Part shown: positions 19,756 through 31,157 of the stretch, in pieces | How positions within the stretch are numbered: position 1 is the first letter of the stretch | Layout: each line of letters opens with the position of its first letter | Source: Listeria monocytogenes | GTDB lineage: Bacteria; Bacillota; Bacilli; Lactobacillales; Listeriaceae | Assembly (NCBI RefSeq): GCF_900187225.1 | Contig: NZ_LT906436.1 | Location: 248,001 to 312,000, forward strand | DNA length: 64,000 bases | Direction: 5' to 3' | Translations under genes and position numbers: made by a program | Notes under the pieces: generated by a model | The model's database searches: none | What the model was told of the DNA's origin: nothing | What the model saw: the letters and a program-made list of their open reading frames with translations, nothing else

Positions 19756-22700
19756 TTGTTAGATGTTAATAATTTTGAGTATATGAAAATCGGTCTGGCA
19801 TCTCCAGATAAAATTCGTTCATGGTCTCATGGTGAAGTAAAAAAACCTGAAACCATCAACTACAGAACGCTTAAACCTGAACGTGACGGCTTATTCTGTG
19901 AAAGAATTTTTGGACCAATGAAAGACTGGGAATGTTCTTGTGGTAAATACAAACGTGTTCGCTATAAAGGTGTAGTTTGTGACCGTTGTGGAGTAGAAGT
20001 AACGAAATCAAAAGTCCGTCGTGAACGTATGGGCCATATTGAACTCGCAGCTCCTGTTTCTCACATCTGGTACTTCAAAGGAATTCCAAGCCGTATGGGT
20101 CTTGTTATGGATATGTCCCCACGTGCATTAGAAGAAATTATCTATTTTGCATCTTACGTGGTTACAGAACCAGGCGATACTCCACTTGAAAAGAAACAAC
20201 TTTTATCTGAACGTGAATACCGCGTTTACCGCGAAAAATATGGTAAAGGTTTCTCAGCTGGTATGGGCGCAGAAGCTATCAAAAAAATCTTAGCCGATAT
20301 CGACTTAGAAAAAGAAACAAATGATTTAAAAGAAGAACTAAAATCCGCACAAGGTCAACGTCGTACTCGTGCGATTCGTCGTTTGGAAGTTATGGAAGCT
20401 TTCCGTAATTCCGGCAACAACCCAAGCTGGATGGTACTTGACGTGCTACCAGTTATCCCACCAGAAATTCGTCCAATGGTACAACTTGAAGGTGGCCGTT
20501 TTGCAACAAGTGATTTGAATGACTTATATCGTCGGGTAATCAACCGGAACAACCGTTTGAAACGCCTACTTGATCTAGGTGCACCAAACATTATCGTGCA
20601 AAATGAAAAACGGATGCTACAAGAAGCTGTCGATGCTTTAATTGACAACGGTCGTCGTGGTCGTCCAGTAACAGGTCCAGGTAACCGTCCGCTTAAATCC
20701 CTTTCTCATATGCTTAAAGGGAAACAAGGTCGTTTCCGTCAAAACTTACTAGGTAAACGTGTCGATTATTCTGGTCGTTCCGTTATCGTAGTTGGACCTA
20801 ACTTAAAAATGTACCAATGTGGTCTTCCAAAAGAAATGGCGCTTGAATTATTCAAACCATTTGTTATGAAAGAACTAGTTGGACGCGGCTTAGCACACAA
20901 CATTAAGAGCGCTAAACGTAAAATCGAACGTATGGCTCCAGAAATCTGGGACGTATTAGAAGAAGTTATTCGTGAACATCCGGTATTACTTAACCGGGCG
21001 CCTACGCTTCACAGACTTGGTATTCAAGCATTTGAACCAACTCTAGTTGAAGGTCGCGCAATCCGTCTTCACCCTCTTGTATGTACAGCTTACAACGCTG
21101 ACTTTGATGGTGACCAAATGGCGGTTCACGTTCCTTTATCCGCAGAAGCACAAGCAGAAGCACGTATTTTAATGCTTGCAGCTCAAAACATTTTGAACCC
21201 TAAAGATGGTAAACCAGTTGTAACACCTTCCCAAGATATGGTGCTAGGTAACTACTACCTTACTTTAGAACGTGAAAAAGCTGTCGGCGAAGGTACTATC
21301 TTCAAAGATATCAATGAAGCACAACTTGCGTATCAAAACGGCTATGTACACTTACACTCTCGTATTGCTGTATTTGCTGGTTCGATTCCAAATGAACGTT
21401 TCACTGATGAACAACGCAACCAATTATTAATTACGACTGTTGGTAAACTGATTTTCAACACAATCTTACCAAAATCGTTCCCTTATATTAATGAACCAAC
21501 GAAATTTAACTTAGAAATCGAAACACCAGCTAAATATTTCGTTGATACAACAACTGATGTTCGTGCTCATATTGCTGCACAAGAACTAATTGATCCATTC
21601 AAGAAGAAAATCCTCGGTAACATTATCGCGGAAGTCTTCAAGAAATTCCATATTACCGAAACTTCAAAAATGCTTGACCGTATGAAAGATCTTGGTTTCA
21701 AAATCTCGACTAAGGCCGGCATGACAGTAGGTATTGCGGATATCTTAACACTTGAAGAAAAACATGAAATTCTTGAAAAAGCACATGATACAGTTGAAAA
21801 AATCACTAAATCATTCCGTCGTGGTCTGATTACAGATGATGAAAGATACGAACGCGTTATCGCTGTATGGAATGCTGCCAAAGATGAAATCCAAGGAAAA
21901 CTGATCTTGAGTTTGGATCGCTTAAACCCAATCTTCATGATGCAAGATTCCGGAGCTCGTGGTAACATTTCCAACTTTACACAGCTTGCTGGTATGCGTG
22001 GACTGATGGCTGACCCATCCGGACGTATCGTAGAATTGCCGATTACATCTAACTTCCGTGAAGGTTTAACGGTCTTAGAGTACTTCATTTCTACCCATGG
22101 TGCGCGTAAAGGTCTTACCGATACAGCCCTTAAAACAGCCGATTCCGGTTACCTTACTCGTCGTCTTGTTGACGTGGCTCAAGATGTTATCATTCGTGAA
22201 GACGATTGTGGCACAGACCGCGGTCTTACAATTAAGGCTATTCGTGAAGGTACTGAAATCATCGAACCACTTGAAGAACGTCTGGAAGGTCGTTATTCTC
22301 GTAAAACAATTCGTCACCCAGAAACAAAAGAAGTTATTGCACGTGAAAATGACTTAATTACAGAAGCAATTGCCACTCAAATCGTTGACGCAGGCATTGA
22401 AGAAGTAACTATCCGTTCTGCATTCACATGTAATACAAAACACGGCGTATGTAAAAAATGTTATGGTAAAAACTTGGCAACTGGTACAGAAGTCGAAGTT
22501 GGAGAAGCAGTTGGTATCATCGCTGCCCAATCTATCGGGGAACCAGGAACTCAGCTTACTATGCGTACTTTCCATACAGGTGGGGTTGCCGGAGACGATA
22601 TCACGCAAGGTCTTCCACGTATTCAAGAAATCTTTGAAGCGCGTAATCCGAAAGGGCAAGCTATCATCACTGAAGTTGGCGGTGAAGTTGTTTCTATCGA

Positions 22701-23361
22701 AGAAGGTCGTGATCGTCAACAAGAAATCACTATCCAAGGTACAGATGACCGCCGTTCTTACAACATTCCTTACACTGCTCGCCTGCGTGTAGAAGAAGGA
22801 ACTATCGTAGAACGTGGGGAAGCTCTAACTGAAGGTTCTGTGGATCCTAAAGCCTTGATTCGTGTTCGTGACGTATTATCCGTTCAAGAATATCTACTTG
22901 CAGAAGTACAAAAAGTTTACCGTATGCAAGGGGTAGAAATTGGCGATAAACACGTTGAAGTAATGGTTCGTCAAATGTTACGTAAAATCCGCGTAATGGA
23001 TACTGGTGATACAAACATCTTACCAGGTACATTAATGGATATTCATACGTTTACAGAAGCCAACCGCGATGCTATCTTAAGTGGTAGCCAACCCGCAACA
23101 GGTCGTCCAGTTCTTCTAGGGATTACAAAAGCTTCCCTTGAAACTGATTCCTTCTTGTCTGCCGCATCATTCCAAGAAACAACTCGTGTCTTGACAGATG
23201 CTGCAATCAAAGGAAAACGTGACGAACTTCTAGGACTTAAAGAAAATGTTATCCTAGGTAAACTTGTTCCAGCTGGTACAGGTATTGGTCGTTACCGCAA
23301 ACTGAAATCCGAAGTTATCAAGGAAACAGCTGAAGTAACTGACGAAATCACAAATATTTAA
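19756..23361 (+). CDS. rpoC: RNA polymerase beta-prime subunit
   Basis: 1201 aa starting at TTG 19756 with TAGGAGG 8 nt upstream. The N-terminal zinc site ([20 protein letters not shown]) and the catalytic [12 protein letters not shown] with three magnesium-binding Asp residues are present. So are the trigger-loop region ([18 protein letters not shown]) and the second zinc site ([13 protein letters not shown]). Complete and ordinary. Confidence 0.98.
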   Translation: MLDVNNFEYMKIGLASPDKIRSWSHGEVKKPETINYRTLKPERDGLFCERIFGPMKDWECSCGKYKRVRYKGVVCDRCGVEVTKSKVRRERMGHIELAAPVSHIWYFKGIPSRMGLVMDMSPRALEEIIYFASYVVTEPGDTPLEKKQLLSEREYRVYREKYGKGFSAGMGAEAIKKILADIDLEKETNDLKEELKSAQGQRRTRAIRRLEVMEAFRNSGNNPSWMVLDVLPVIPPEIRPMVQLEGGRFATSDLNDLYRRVINRNNRLKRLLDLGAPNIIVQNEKRMLQEAVDALIDNGRRGRPVTGPGNRPLKSLSHMLKGKQGRFRQNLLGKRVDYSGRSVIVVGPNLKMYQCGLPKEMALELFKPFVMKELVGRGLAHNIKSAKRKIERMAPEIWDVLEEVIREHPVLLNRAPTLHRLGIQAFEPTLVEGRAIRLHPLVCTAYNADFDGDQMAVHVPLSAEAQAEARILMLAAQNILNPKDGKPVVTPSQDMVLGNYYLTLEREKAVGEGTIFKDINEAQLAYQNGYVHLHSRIAVFAGSIPNERFTDEQRNQLLITTVGKLIFNTILPKSFPYINEPTKFNLEIETPAKYFVDTTTDVRAHIAAQELIDPFKKKILGNIIAEVFKKFHITETSKMLDRMKDLGFKISTKAGMTVGIADILTLEEKHEILEKAHDTVEKITKSFRRGLITDDERYERVIAVWNAAKDEIQGKLILSLDRLNPIFMMQDSGARGNISNFTQLAGMRGLMADPSGRIVELPITSNFREGLTVLEYFISTHGARKGLTDTALKTADSGYLTRRLVDVAQDVIIREDDCGTDRGLTIKAIREGTEIIEPLEERLEGRYSRKTIRHPETKEVIARENDLITEAIATQIVDAGIEEVTIRSAFTCNTKHGVCKKCYGKNLATGTEVEVGEAVGIIAAQSIGEPGTQLTMRTFHTGGVAGDDITQGLPRIQEIFEARNPKGQAIITEVGGEVVSIEEGRDRQQEITIQGTDDRRSYNIPYTARLRVEEGTIVERGEALTEGSVDPKALIRVRDVLSVQEYLLAEVQKVYRMQGVEIGDKHVEVMVRQMLRKIRVMDTGDTNILPGTLMDIHTFTEANRDAILSGSQPATGRPVLLGITKASLETDSFLSAASFQETTRVLTDAAIKGKRDELLGLKENVILGKLVPAGTGIGRYRKLKSEVIKETAEVTDEITNI

Positions 23362-23367
23362 TTTTAC

Positions 23368-23408
23368 AAAGCCAAGTGTGCCGTTCGCGTACACTTGGCT
23401 TTTTTTGT
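23368..23408 (+). terminator. Strong terminator after rpoC
   Basis: AAAGCCAAGTGT pairs with ACACTTGGCTTT, then T residues. Confidence 0.92.
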
Positions 23409-23436
23409 TATACTCAATAAAAAGGAGTGAAGTGAT

Positions 23437-23982
23437 TTGATTACACATGTTATTTGGGATATGGGCGAAACATTAAACACCGTACCAAACACAAGATACG
23501 ACCATTACCCTCTCGATACTTACCCGGAAGTAGTGCTGCGCAAAGACGCCAAAGAAACGCTTGAAAAAGTAAAACAACTCGGATTCAAACAAGCCATTCT
23601 AAGCAACACCGCAACTAGCGATACCGAAGTAATAAAACGCGTTCTAACTAATTTCGGCATCATCGATTATTTTGACTTCATTTACGCCTCCAATTCCGAG
23701 TTACAACCAGGGAAAATGGAAAAGCCAGACAAAACTATTTTTGATTTCACACTAAATGCTCTTCAAATTGATAAAACGGAAGCAGTCATGGTCGGGAATA
23801 CATTCGAAAGTGATATTATTGGCGCAAATCGTGCGGGAATCCACGCGATATGGCTCCAAAATCCAGAAGTTTGTTTGCAAGATGAGCGCCTCCCTCTTGT
23901 CGCACCGCCATTTGTTATACCAGTTTGGGACCTAGCCGATGTTCCTGAAGCCCTTTTATTATTAAATAAAGTTTTTACTTGA
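23437..23982 (+). CDS. HAD-superfamily hydrolase
   Basis: 181 aa from TTG 23437 (AAGGAG 9 nt upstream). The HAD order is motif I HVIWDMGETLN with nucleophile D8, motif II AILSNTA, a Lys in PGKMEKPDKTIF, and motif IV VMVGNTFESDIIGANRAG. The residue two after the nucleophile is Gly where phosphatases have the general acid Asp, so activity may be altered. It precedes the GH1 gene by 65 nt and could be expressed with it, although a palindrome lies in between. The substrate is unknown. Confidence 0.82.
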   Translation: MITHVIWDMGETLNTVPNTRYDHYPLDTYPEVVLRKDAKETLEKVKQLGFKQAILSNTATSDTEVIKRVLTNFGIIDYFDFIYASNSELQPGKMEKPDKTIFDFTLNALQIDKTEAVMVGNTFESDIIGANRAGIHAIWLQNPEVCLQDERLPLVAPPFVIPVWDLADVPEALLLLNKVFT

Positions 23983-23984
23983 CC

Positions 23985-23998
23985 TGTAATGCATTACA
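23985..23998. promoter_or_regulatory. Perfect 14-bp palindrome, cre-like operator candidate
   Basis: TGTAATGCATTACA is fully palindromic. It differs from the catabolite (CcpA cre) consensus TGWNANCGNTNWCA only at the two central bases (GC where CG is expected). A TTGACC (23979-23984) abuts it. It lies 50 bp before a sugar-hydrolase gene. Confidence 0.45.
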
Positions 23999-24029
23999 CA
24001 AAGTAAACTAAAAAAGTAGAAGAAATTAG

Positions 24030-25508
<1,479 letters not shown>

Positions 25509-25518
25509 TAGGTAGAGT

Positions 25519-25549
25519 ACAGCCCCGCTTTGGCGGGGCTGTTTTTTTA
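25519..25549 (+). terminator. Terminator after the GH1 gene
   Basis: ACAGCCCCGC (25519-25528) pairs with GCGGGGCTGT (25533-25542), then T7. Confidence 0.93.
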
Positions 25550-25607
25550 CGCTACTTCCCACAAGAAACCAATTCTGCAATCGCTGAACGAAAAAGTTCA
25601 ATTAATT

Positions 25608-25670
25608 GTCACATCTTTCGTGTAGAAGGGTCTAATGCGAGAAAAAATGGCGGGCATCTTCTGTTATAAT
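25608..25670 (+). promoter_or_regulatory. inlG upstream element and -10 box
   Basis: GTCACA (25608-25613), TCTAAT 17 bp later (25631-25636) and TATAAT 28 bp after that (25665-25670). The same arrangement precedes the third and fourth internalins. Confidence 0.5.
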
Positions 25671-25781
25671 TATTCATCAAAGACTAGTAATATTTTACGC
25701 CAAGTCATCCAAGATAGTGCAGATCCAAGGTGTATTTAATGATGAATTATCTACTCAGTCAAATTATAAGGAGACGATAAA

Positions 25782-27254
25782 ATGAAACAGAGAAAAACCT
25801 CAGTACTACATGTTTTACTTGTAGTGACAGCTATCTTGGGAATTAGTTTATGGGTAAATGCAAGTCATGGGATGAAAGCTCAGGCAGAGAGTATTGCGCA
25901 ACCAGCGCCAATTAACGAAATTTTCACGGATCCAGCATTAGCGGACGAGGTGAAGACGGAACTTGGAAAAACTAGTGTCACTGATGAAGTTACGCAAACA
26001 GATTTGAATCAGATAACTAAACTTGAAGCAGACGACAAAGGAATAAATTCAATAGAGGGAATACAATATTTAACTAATTTGAATATGTTGGGTGTATCTT
26101 CCAATCAGATTACTAATATTACACCTCTTGCCAATCTTACTAATTTAGATTCTTTATATTTAGGAGATAATAAAATTAGTGATGTGACGCCACTTTCAGG
26201 ATTGACACAGTTAACATTCGTACAATTATCTATCAATCAAATAAAAGATGTGACACCTCTTGCTAATCTAACGAAATTAAATTATTTAGATTTACGAGAA
26301 AATCAAATAAGTGATGCAAGTCCTTTAGTTAATATGACTGATTTAACGGTTTTACATTTAGAAAAACAACAAATAACAGCCGCGCCAGTCGTATATCAAA
26401 CTAATTTAGTTGCACCAGATATTTTGAAAAATGCTTATGGTGAAGTAGTACCACCAACAACGATTAGTAATAACGGAACCTTTGCTAGTCCAAATATCAC
26501 TTGGAACTTAGATAGTTTCACGAGTGAGGTTAGTTATGATTTTAATCAAAAAATCACACTAGGTGATAATGGGAAGGTAACTTTTGCAGGAACTGTTGTT
26601 CAACCGATAGTAGAAGCGCCCGTGAATTACATTACTACATTTGATGTGGATGGAACGACGACGACAGAAAACGTGGTAGTGGATACATTAATAACCGAAC
26701 CTGCTGAACCGACAAAAGAAGGTTATACTTTTTCTGGTTGGTATGATGCGGAAACTGGTGGGAATGAATGGGATTTTGCAGTAGATAAAATGCCGGCTAC
26801 GAATATGACACTTTACGCACAGTTCACGATAAACAGCTACACAGCGACATTTGATGTGGATGGTGAAACAACTAATCAAAAAGTAGATTACCAAGCTCTG
26901 CTACAAGAACCGACTGCTCCGACGAAAGATGGCTACACATTTGTAGGATGGTATGATGCAAAAACGGGTGGAACTGAATGGGATTTCGCAACTAGCAAAA
27001 TGCCAACTAGTGATATAACTTTATATGCTAGATTTACTAAAAATCCTAGCTCAGACAATTCTCAAACAGCTCCCGGAAAAGATGATAAAAACGACAAAGA
27101 TAAACTAACAATTAAAGCTAACGACAGCGCAGATGCGACGAGTACTAAACTTCCAAAAACAAGTGATGATTCAAGTATGATTCCTACTATTTTAGGAACG
27201 CTTTTCATCGGAGGTGCAATACTAATCTTACGAAAAAAAACTACTAACATTTAA
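25782..27254 (+). CDS. inlG: Internalin G, LRR surface protein
   Basis: 490 aa. A signal peptide (about 1-36) is followed by a cap region and about five 22-residue leucine-rich repeats (97-206; e.g. [22 protein letters not shown]). An inter-repeat Ig-like region follows, then two Listeria-Bacteroides repeats (about 283-348 and 352-418; [14 protein letters not shown]), a charged spacer and a hydrophobic C terminus with a basic tail. The sorting motif reads LPKTS (457-461), with Ser in place of Gly. The length equals the InlG I remember. AAGGAG lies 8-12 nt before the ATG. Confidence 0.9.
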   Translation: MKQRKTSVLHVLLVVTAILGISLWVNASHGMKAQAESIAQPAPINEIFTDPALADEVKTELGKTSVTDEVTQTDLNQITKLEADDKGINSIEGIQYLTNLNMLGVSSNQITNITPLANLTNLDSLYLGDNKISDVTPLSGLTQLTFVQLSINQIKDVTPLANLTKLNYLDLRENQISDASPLVNMTDLTVLHLEKQQITAAPVVYQTNLVAPDILKNAYGEVVPPTTISNNGTFASPNITWNLDSFTSEVSYDFNQKITLGDNGKVTFAGTVVQPIVEAPVNYITTFDVDGTTTTENVVVDTLITEPAEPTKEGYTFSGWYDAETGGNEWDFAVDKMPATNMTLYAQFTINSYTATFDVDGETTNQKVDYQALLQEPTAPTKDGYTFVGWYDAKTGGTEWDFATSKMPTSDITLYARFTKNPSSDNSQTAPGKDDKNDKDKLTIKANDSADATSTKLPKTSDDSSMIPTILGTLFIGGAILILRKKTTNI

Positions 27255-27264
27255 GATAAAGTAG

Positions 27265-27302
27265 ATTTGGTTTCTATTTTCAGTAGAGACCAAATTTTTT
27301 TG
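27265..27302 (+). terminator. Terminator after inlG
   Basis: ATTTGGTTTCTA pairs with TAGAGACCAAAT over 12 bp, then T7. Confidence 0.88.
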
Positions 27303-27326
27303 TTAATTTGGTCTAAAAAAGGGTAT
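27302..27326 (+). promoter_or_regulatory. Sigma-B-type promoter before the second internalin
   Basis: GTTAAT (27302-27307), 13 bp, GGGTAT (27321-27326) matches the sigma-B pattern GTTTAA-N12-14-GGGTAT. Sigma-B control of inlC2/inlH is known from the literature. Confidence 0.6.
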
Positions 27327-27391
27327 CTATTATTAATGACTTATTTAGAAGAATAATTAGTGAATCTAATTTAAATAAAAGGAGAGGGATT

Positions 27392-29038
27392 ATGAAGAAA
27401 CGGTGGAATTCAGTATTCAAACTAGTTTTAATGGTAACTGCTATTCTCGGGCTTAGCCTATATGTAACGACAAGCCAAGGTGTGGAGGTTCGGGCAGAGA
27501 GCATCACGCAGCCAACCGCAATTAATGTGATTTTCCCTGATCCAGCTCTTGCGAATGCAATTAAAATAGCGGCTGGAAAATCTAATGTAACAGATACTGT
27601 CACGCAAGCGGATTTAGATGGAATAACTACTTTATCAGCATTTGGGACTGGAGTAACAACGATAGAAGGAGTGCAGTACTTAAATAATTTGATAGGGTTA
27701 GAACTTAAAGATAACCAAATAACTGATTTAACTCCTCTTAAAAATTTAACGAAAATAACAGAACTTGAATTATCTGGAAACCCGTTAAAAAATGTGAGCG
27801 CGATTGCTGGGTTACAAAGCATAAAAACGCTAGACCTAACTTCTACGCAAATTACAGATGTGACCCCACTTGCAGGTCTTTCCAATTTGCAGGTATTATA
27901 TTTGGATCTCAATCAAATAACCAATATAAGTCCGCTTGCAGGACTAACTAATTTACAATACTTATCAATCGGAAATGCCCAAGTAAGTGATTTAACCCCA
28001 CTTGCTAATTTATCTAAACTAACTACTTTAAAAGCTGATGATAATAAAATAAGTGATATTTCGCCACTTGCTAGTTTACCTAATCTTATAGAAGTTCATT
28101 TGAAAAATAATCAAATTAGTGATGTTAGCCCACTTGCGAATACTTCAAACTTATTTATTGTCACTTTAACGAATCAAACAATTACCAACCAACCTGTGTT
28201 TTATCAAAATAATCTTGTCGTCCCTAATATAGTAAAAGGTCCTTCTGGCGCGCCTATTGCACCCGCTACTATTAGTGACAATGGAACATACGCAAGCCCA
28301 AATTTAACATGGAATTTAACTAGTTTTATTAATAATGTTAGTTATACTTTTAACCAATCAGTCACTTTCAAAAATACAACAGTTCCGTTTAGTGGGACAG
28401 TTACACAACCATTAACAGAAGCTTACACTGCGGTTTTTGACGTGGACGGGAAGCAAACAAGTGTGACAGTCGGCGCGAATGAATTAATTAAAGAACCAAC
28501 GGCCCCGACGAAAGAAGGTTACACATTCACAGGCTGGTATGATGCAAAAACTGGCGGGAATAAATGGGATTTCGGCGTGGATAAAATGCCCGCAGAAAAT
28601 ATCACGTTGTATGCTCAGTTCACAATTAATAGCTATACTGCCTCATTTGACAATGATGGTAAATTAACGACTCAAAAAGTCACTTATCAAAGTCTATTAG
28701 AAGAACCAGCAGCGCCAACGAAAACAGGTTATACGTTCAAAGGTTGGTATGATGCTAAAACGGGTGGAACTAAATGGGATTTTGCTACTGGTAAAATGCC
28801 GGCGGGAAATATTACACTATATGCCCAATTTACTAAAAATGATAGCCCAAATCCAAATGATCCAACCCCTAATACCCCAACAGGAAATGGTGATGGTACA
28901 AGCAATCCAAGCAATTCAGGAGGCAATACCACACTTCCAACAGCTGGTGACGAAAATACCATGCTTCCGATTTTTATCGGGGTTTTCTTGCTAGGAACAG
29001 CAACGCTAATTCTCCGCAAAACAATCAAAGTGAAATAA
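27392..29038 (+). CDS. inlC2: Internalin C2 (inlC2/inlH type), LRR surface protein
   Basis: 548 aa: signal peptide (about 1-36), seven LRRs (99-250), inter-repeat region, two Listeria-Bacteroides repeats (about 345-410 and 413-480), a Pro/Asn/Gly-rich wall spacer (485-513), then LPTAG (515-519), a membrane span and a basic tail. The last 378 bp are colinear and nearly identical to inlD. I call it inlC2 because inlD is present next to it. inlH shares this N-terminal half, so the name rests on gene order. It is expected to be covalently wall-anchored by sortase A. Confidence 0.85.
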   Translation: MKKRWNSVFKLVLMVTAILGLSLYVTTSQGVEVRAESITQPTAINVIFPDPALANAIKIAAGKSNVTDTVTQADLDGITTLSAFGTGVTTIEGVQYLNNLIGLELKDNQITDLTPLKNLTKITELELSGNPLKNVSAIAGLQSIKTLDLTSTQITDVTPLAGLSNLQVLYLDLNQITNISPLAGLTNLQYLSIGNAQVSDLTPLANLSKLTTLKADDNKISDISPLASLPNLIEVHLKNNQISDVSPLANTSNLFIVTLTNQTITNQPVFYQNNLVVPNIVKGPSGAPIAPATISDNGTYASPNLTWNLTSFINNVSYTFNQSVTFKNTTVPFSGTVTQPLTEAYTAVFDVDGKQTSVTVGANELIKEPTAPTKEGYTFTGWYDAKTGGNKWDFGVDKMPAENITLYAQFTINSYTASFDNDGKLTTQKVTYQSLLEEPAAPTKTGYTFKGWYDAKTGGTKWDFATGKMPAGNITLYAQFTKNDSPNPNDPTPNTPTGNGDGTSNPSNSGGNTTLPTAGDENTMLPIFIGVFLLGTATLILRKTIKVK

Positions 29039-29044
29039 CAATAA

Positions 29045-29090
29045 AAACAGCTGAGGTTTATAGTTTCTTTATAGACTTCAGTTGTTTTTG
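29045..29090 (+). terminator. Terminator after inlC2
   Basis: A long imperfect stem, AACAGCTGAGGTTTATAG with TATAGACTTCAGTTGTT, followed by T residues. It is a near copy of the one after inlD. Confidence 0.75.
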
Positions 29091-29113
29091 TTAATAGGGA
29101 AATACATCTAAAT

Positions 29114-29176
29114 GTCACAATTAATCATTAACGGGTCTAATTTTAGTGATTGAACGAAATTTGATTAAGTTATAAT
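29114..29176 (+). promoter_or_regulatory. inlD upstream element and -10 box
   Basis: GTCACA (29114-29119), TCTAAT (29136-29141) and TATAAT (29171-29176), matching the spacing seen before inlG and inlE. Confidence 0.5.
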
Positions 29177-29245
29177 TAAATAATTCAGCTATGAGTACAT
29201 ACACAGTCCTAAGAAATTGAATAATTTTATAAAGGAGATAAGTTA

Positions 29246-30949
29246 ATGAAAAGAAACAAAACAGCATTACGTATCTTAGTAACTCTGGCTGTAGTAATGG
29301 CAATTAGCTTTTGGGTAGGGACGAGCTCAAAAGAAGTACAAGCAGCAGAGATTGGACAACCAACGCCTATCAATGAAATTTTTACAGATGAGAATTTAGC
29401 AAACGCAATAAAAACAACCTTAAGTAAACCTAGTACTGCATCTGCTGTTTCACAAGTGGAGTTGGATTCTGTACGTGATGTAACGGCAGAAAGTAGTAAT
29501 ATAGCTTCTTTGGAAGGAGTACAGTATTTAAATAATTTAGATACATTAGTTTTAAATAATAATAAAATAACTGATTTAAATCCACTTGCAGGATTAACTA
29601 AATTAAGTATTCTAGAAGCAAGTAATAATCAACTAAGTGATATAAGTGCACTTTCCAATGTGACAAATTTGCACCAATTAAGATTAGACGGAAATCAAAT
29701 AAAACAGTTAAATGGAGTTAGTAATTTAATCAATCTTGAGACTATTGAACTAAGCAATAATCAAATAACTGCTATAAGCCCGGTTTCAGGTTTAAAAAAC
29801 TTAGTTGGTCTTGGAATAGATAATAATAAAATCAGTGATTTAAGCCCAATTTCTGGTTTATCAAAGTTAAATCATTTAACTGCAGACAGTAACCAAATAA
29901 GTGATTTGCGTCCTCTATCAAACTTAGCTGCTATGGAAGTTATGCGACTAGATGGAAATCAAATTAGCGATGTAACTCCAATTGCGAATTTGGCTAATTT
30001 AAACTATGTATTTTTAGCTGAAAATCAAATCAGTGATATTAGTTCTTTACAACCGCTTTTTAATTCACCTAATTTTTTTGGTATTACTTTAGACAATCAA
30101 AAAATAACCAGTGAACCAGTATTGTATCAACAAGAGCTTGTGGTCCCTAATAACATTAAAGATGAAATGGGAGCTTTAATCGCACCAGCTACAATTAGCG
30201 ATAATGGTGTGTATGCAAGCCCGAATATTAATTGGAATTTACCTAATTATACTAATCAAGTAAGTTACACTTTTAATAAACAATTAGCATATGGTTCTTT
30301 TAGTGGTACAGTGACCCAACCACTTCACAATGCTTACACAGCGACATTTGACGTAGATGGAGTGAAAACAAATGAAGCAGTGGAAGAAACGAAATTGCTT
30401 CAAGAACCAATAGCACCAACCAAAGAAGGCTACACTTTCACAGGCTGGTATGATGCGAAAACTGGCGGAAATAAATGGGATTTTGCGACAGATAAAATGC
30501 CAGCAGAGGACATCACATTATACGCGCAGTTTACGATTAATAGTTACACAGCCACATTTGATATTGATGGTAAATTAACGACTCAAAAAGTCACTTATCA
30601 AAGCTTGCTAGAAGAACCAGTAGCGCCAACGAAGGATGGCTATACGTTCACAGGTTGGTATGATGCTAAAACGGGTGGAACTAAATGGGATTTTGCGACA
30701 GGGAAAATGCCAGCGGGAAATATAACACTATACGCCCAGTTCACTAAAAATGACAACCCGAATCCCGATGATCCAACTACCAATACCCCAACAGGAAATG
30801 GTGATGGTACAAGTAACCCAAGTAATTCAGGAGGCAATACCACACTTCCAACAGCTGGTGACGAAAATACCATGCTTCCGATTTTTATCGGGGTTTTCTT
30901 GCTAGGAACAGCGACGCTAATTCTCCGCAAAACAATCAAAGTAAAATAA
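29246..30949 (+). CDS. inlD: Internalin D, LRR surface protein
   Basis: 567 aa: signal peptide ([14 protein letters not shown] to VQAAE, cleavage about residue 34), cap, eight or nine LRRs (95-290) and an Ig-like region. Two Listeria-Bacteroides repeats follow (about 364-430 and 433-500), then a Gly/Asn spacer, LPTAG (534-538), a membrane span and a basic tail. The signal peptide and promoter region are shared with inlE while the 3' end is shared with inlC2, so the gene is a mosaic. Function in infection is unknown to me beyond surface display. Confidence 0.9.
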   Translation: MKRNKTALRILVTLAVVMAISFWVGTSSKEVQAAEIGQPTPINEIFTDENLANAIKTTLSKPSTASAVSQVELDSVRDVTAESSNIASLEGVQYLNNLDTLVLNNNKITDLNPLAGLTKLSILEASNNQLSDISALSNVTNLHQLRLDGNQIKQLNGVSNLINLETIELSNNQITAISPVSGLKNLVGLGIDNNKISDLSPISGLSKLNHLTADSNQISDLRPLSNLAAMEVMRLDGNQISDVTPIANLANLNYVFLAENQISDISSLQPLFNSPNFFGITLDNQKITSEPVLYQQELVVPNNIKDEMGALIAPATISDNGVYASPNINWNLPNYTNQVSYTFNKQLAYGSFSGTVTQPLHNAYTATFDVDGVKTNEAVEETKLLQEPIAPTKEGYTFTGWYDAKTGGNKWDFATDKMPAEDITLYAQFTINSYTATFDIDGKLTTQKVTYQSLLEEPVAPTKDGYTFTGWYDAKTGGTKWDFATGKMPAGNITLYAQFTKNDNPNPDDPTTNTPTGNGDGTSNPSNSGGNTTLPTAGDENTMLPIFIGVFLLGTATLILRKTIKVK

Positions 30950-30959
30950 CAACAAAAAT

Positions 30960-31000
30960 AGCTGAGGTCTATAGTTTTTCTATAGGCTTCAGCTTTTTTT
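30960..31000 (+). terminator. Terminator after inlD
   Basis: AGCTGAGGTCTATAG pairs with CTATAGGCTTCAGCT, then T7. Confidence 0.85.
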
Positions 31001-31024
31001 ATTAGTAGATAAATTCATCTAAAC

Positions 31025-31088
31025 GTCACAACTAAATCGTTAACAAGTCTAATTTTAGTGATTAAACGAAATCCTACTACGCTATAAT
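31025..31088 (+). promoter_or_regulatory. inlE upstream element and -10 box
   Basis: GTCACA (31025-31030), TCTAAT (31048-31053) and TATAAT (31083-31088). This is a close copy of the inlD upstream region, with the same 69-bp distance from -10 to start codon. Confidence 0.5.
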
Positions 31089-31157
31089 ATAGTGACTTAA
31101 CTACGAGAACATACAAATTTCTAAAAAGCAGAATTACTTTATAAAGGAGATAGTTTA

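Noticed and set aside
28640..30949. Assembly duplication as explanation for the inlC2/inlD 3' identity
   Set aside because: The copies carry scattered synonymous and non-synonymous differences and distinct flanks, so they are real paralogous regions.
31041..31054. PrfA-box-like sequence before inlE (TTAACAAGTCTAAT)
   Set aside because: Three mismatches in the second half-site, and 29 bp from the -10 where PrfA promoters have about 22-23. The inlD copy is worse, so PrfA control is unlikely.
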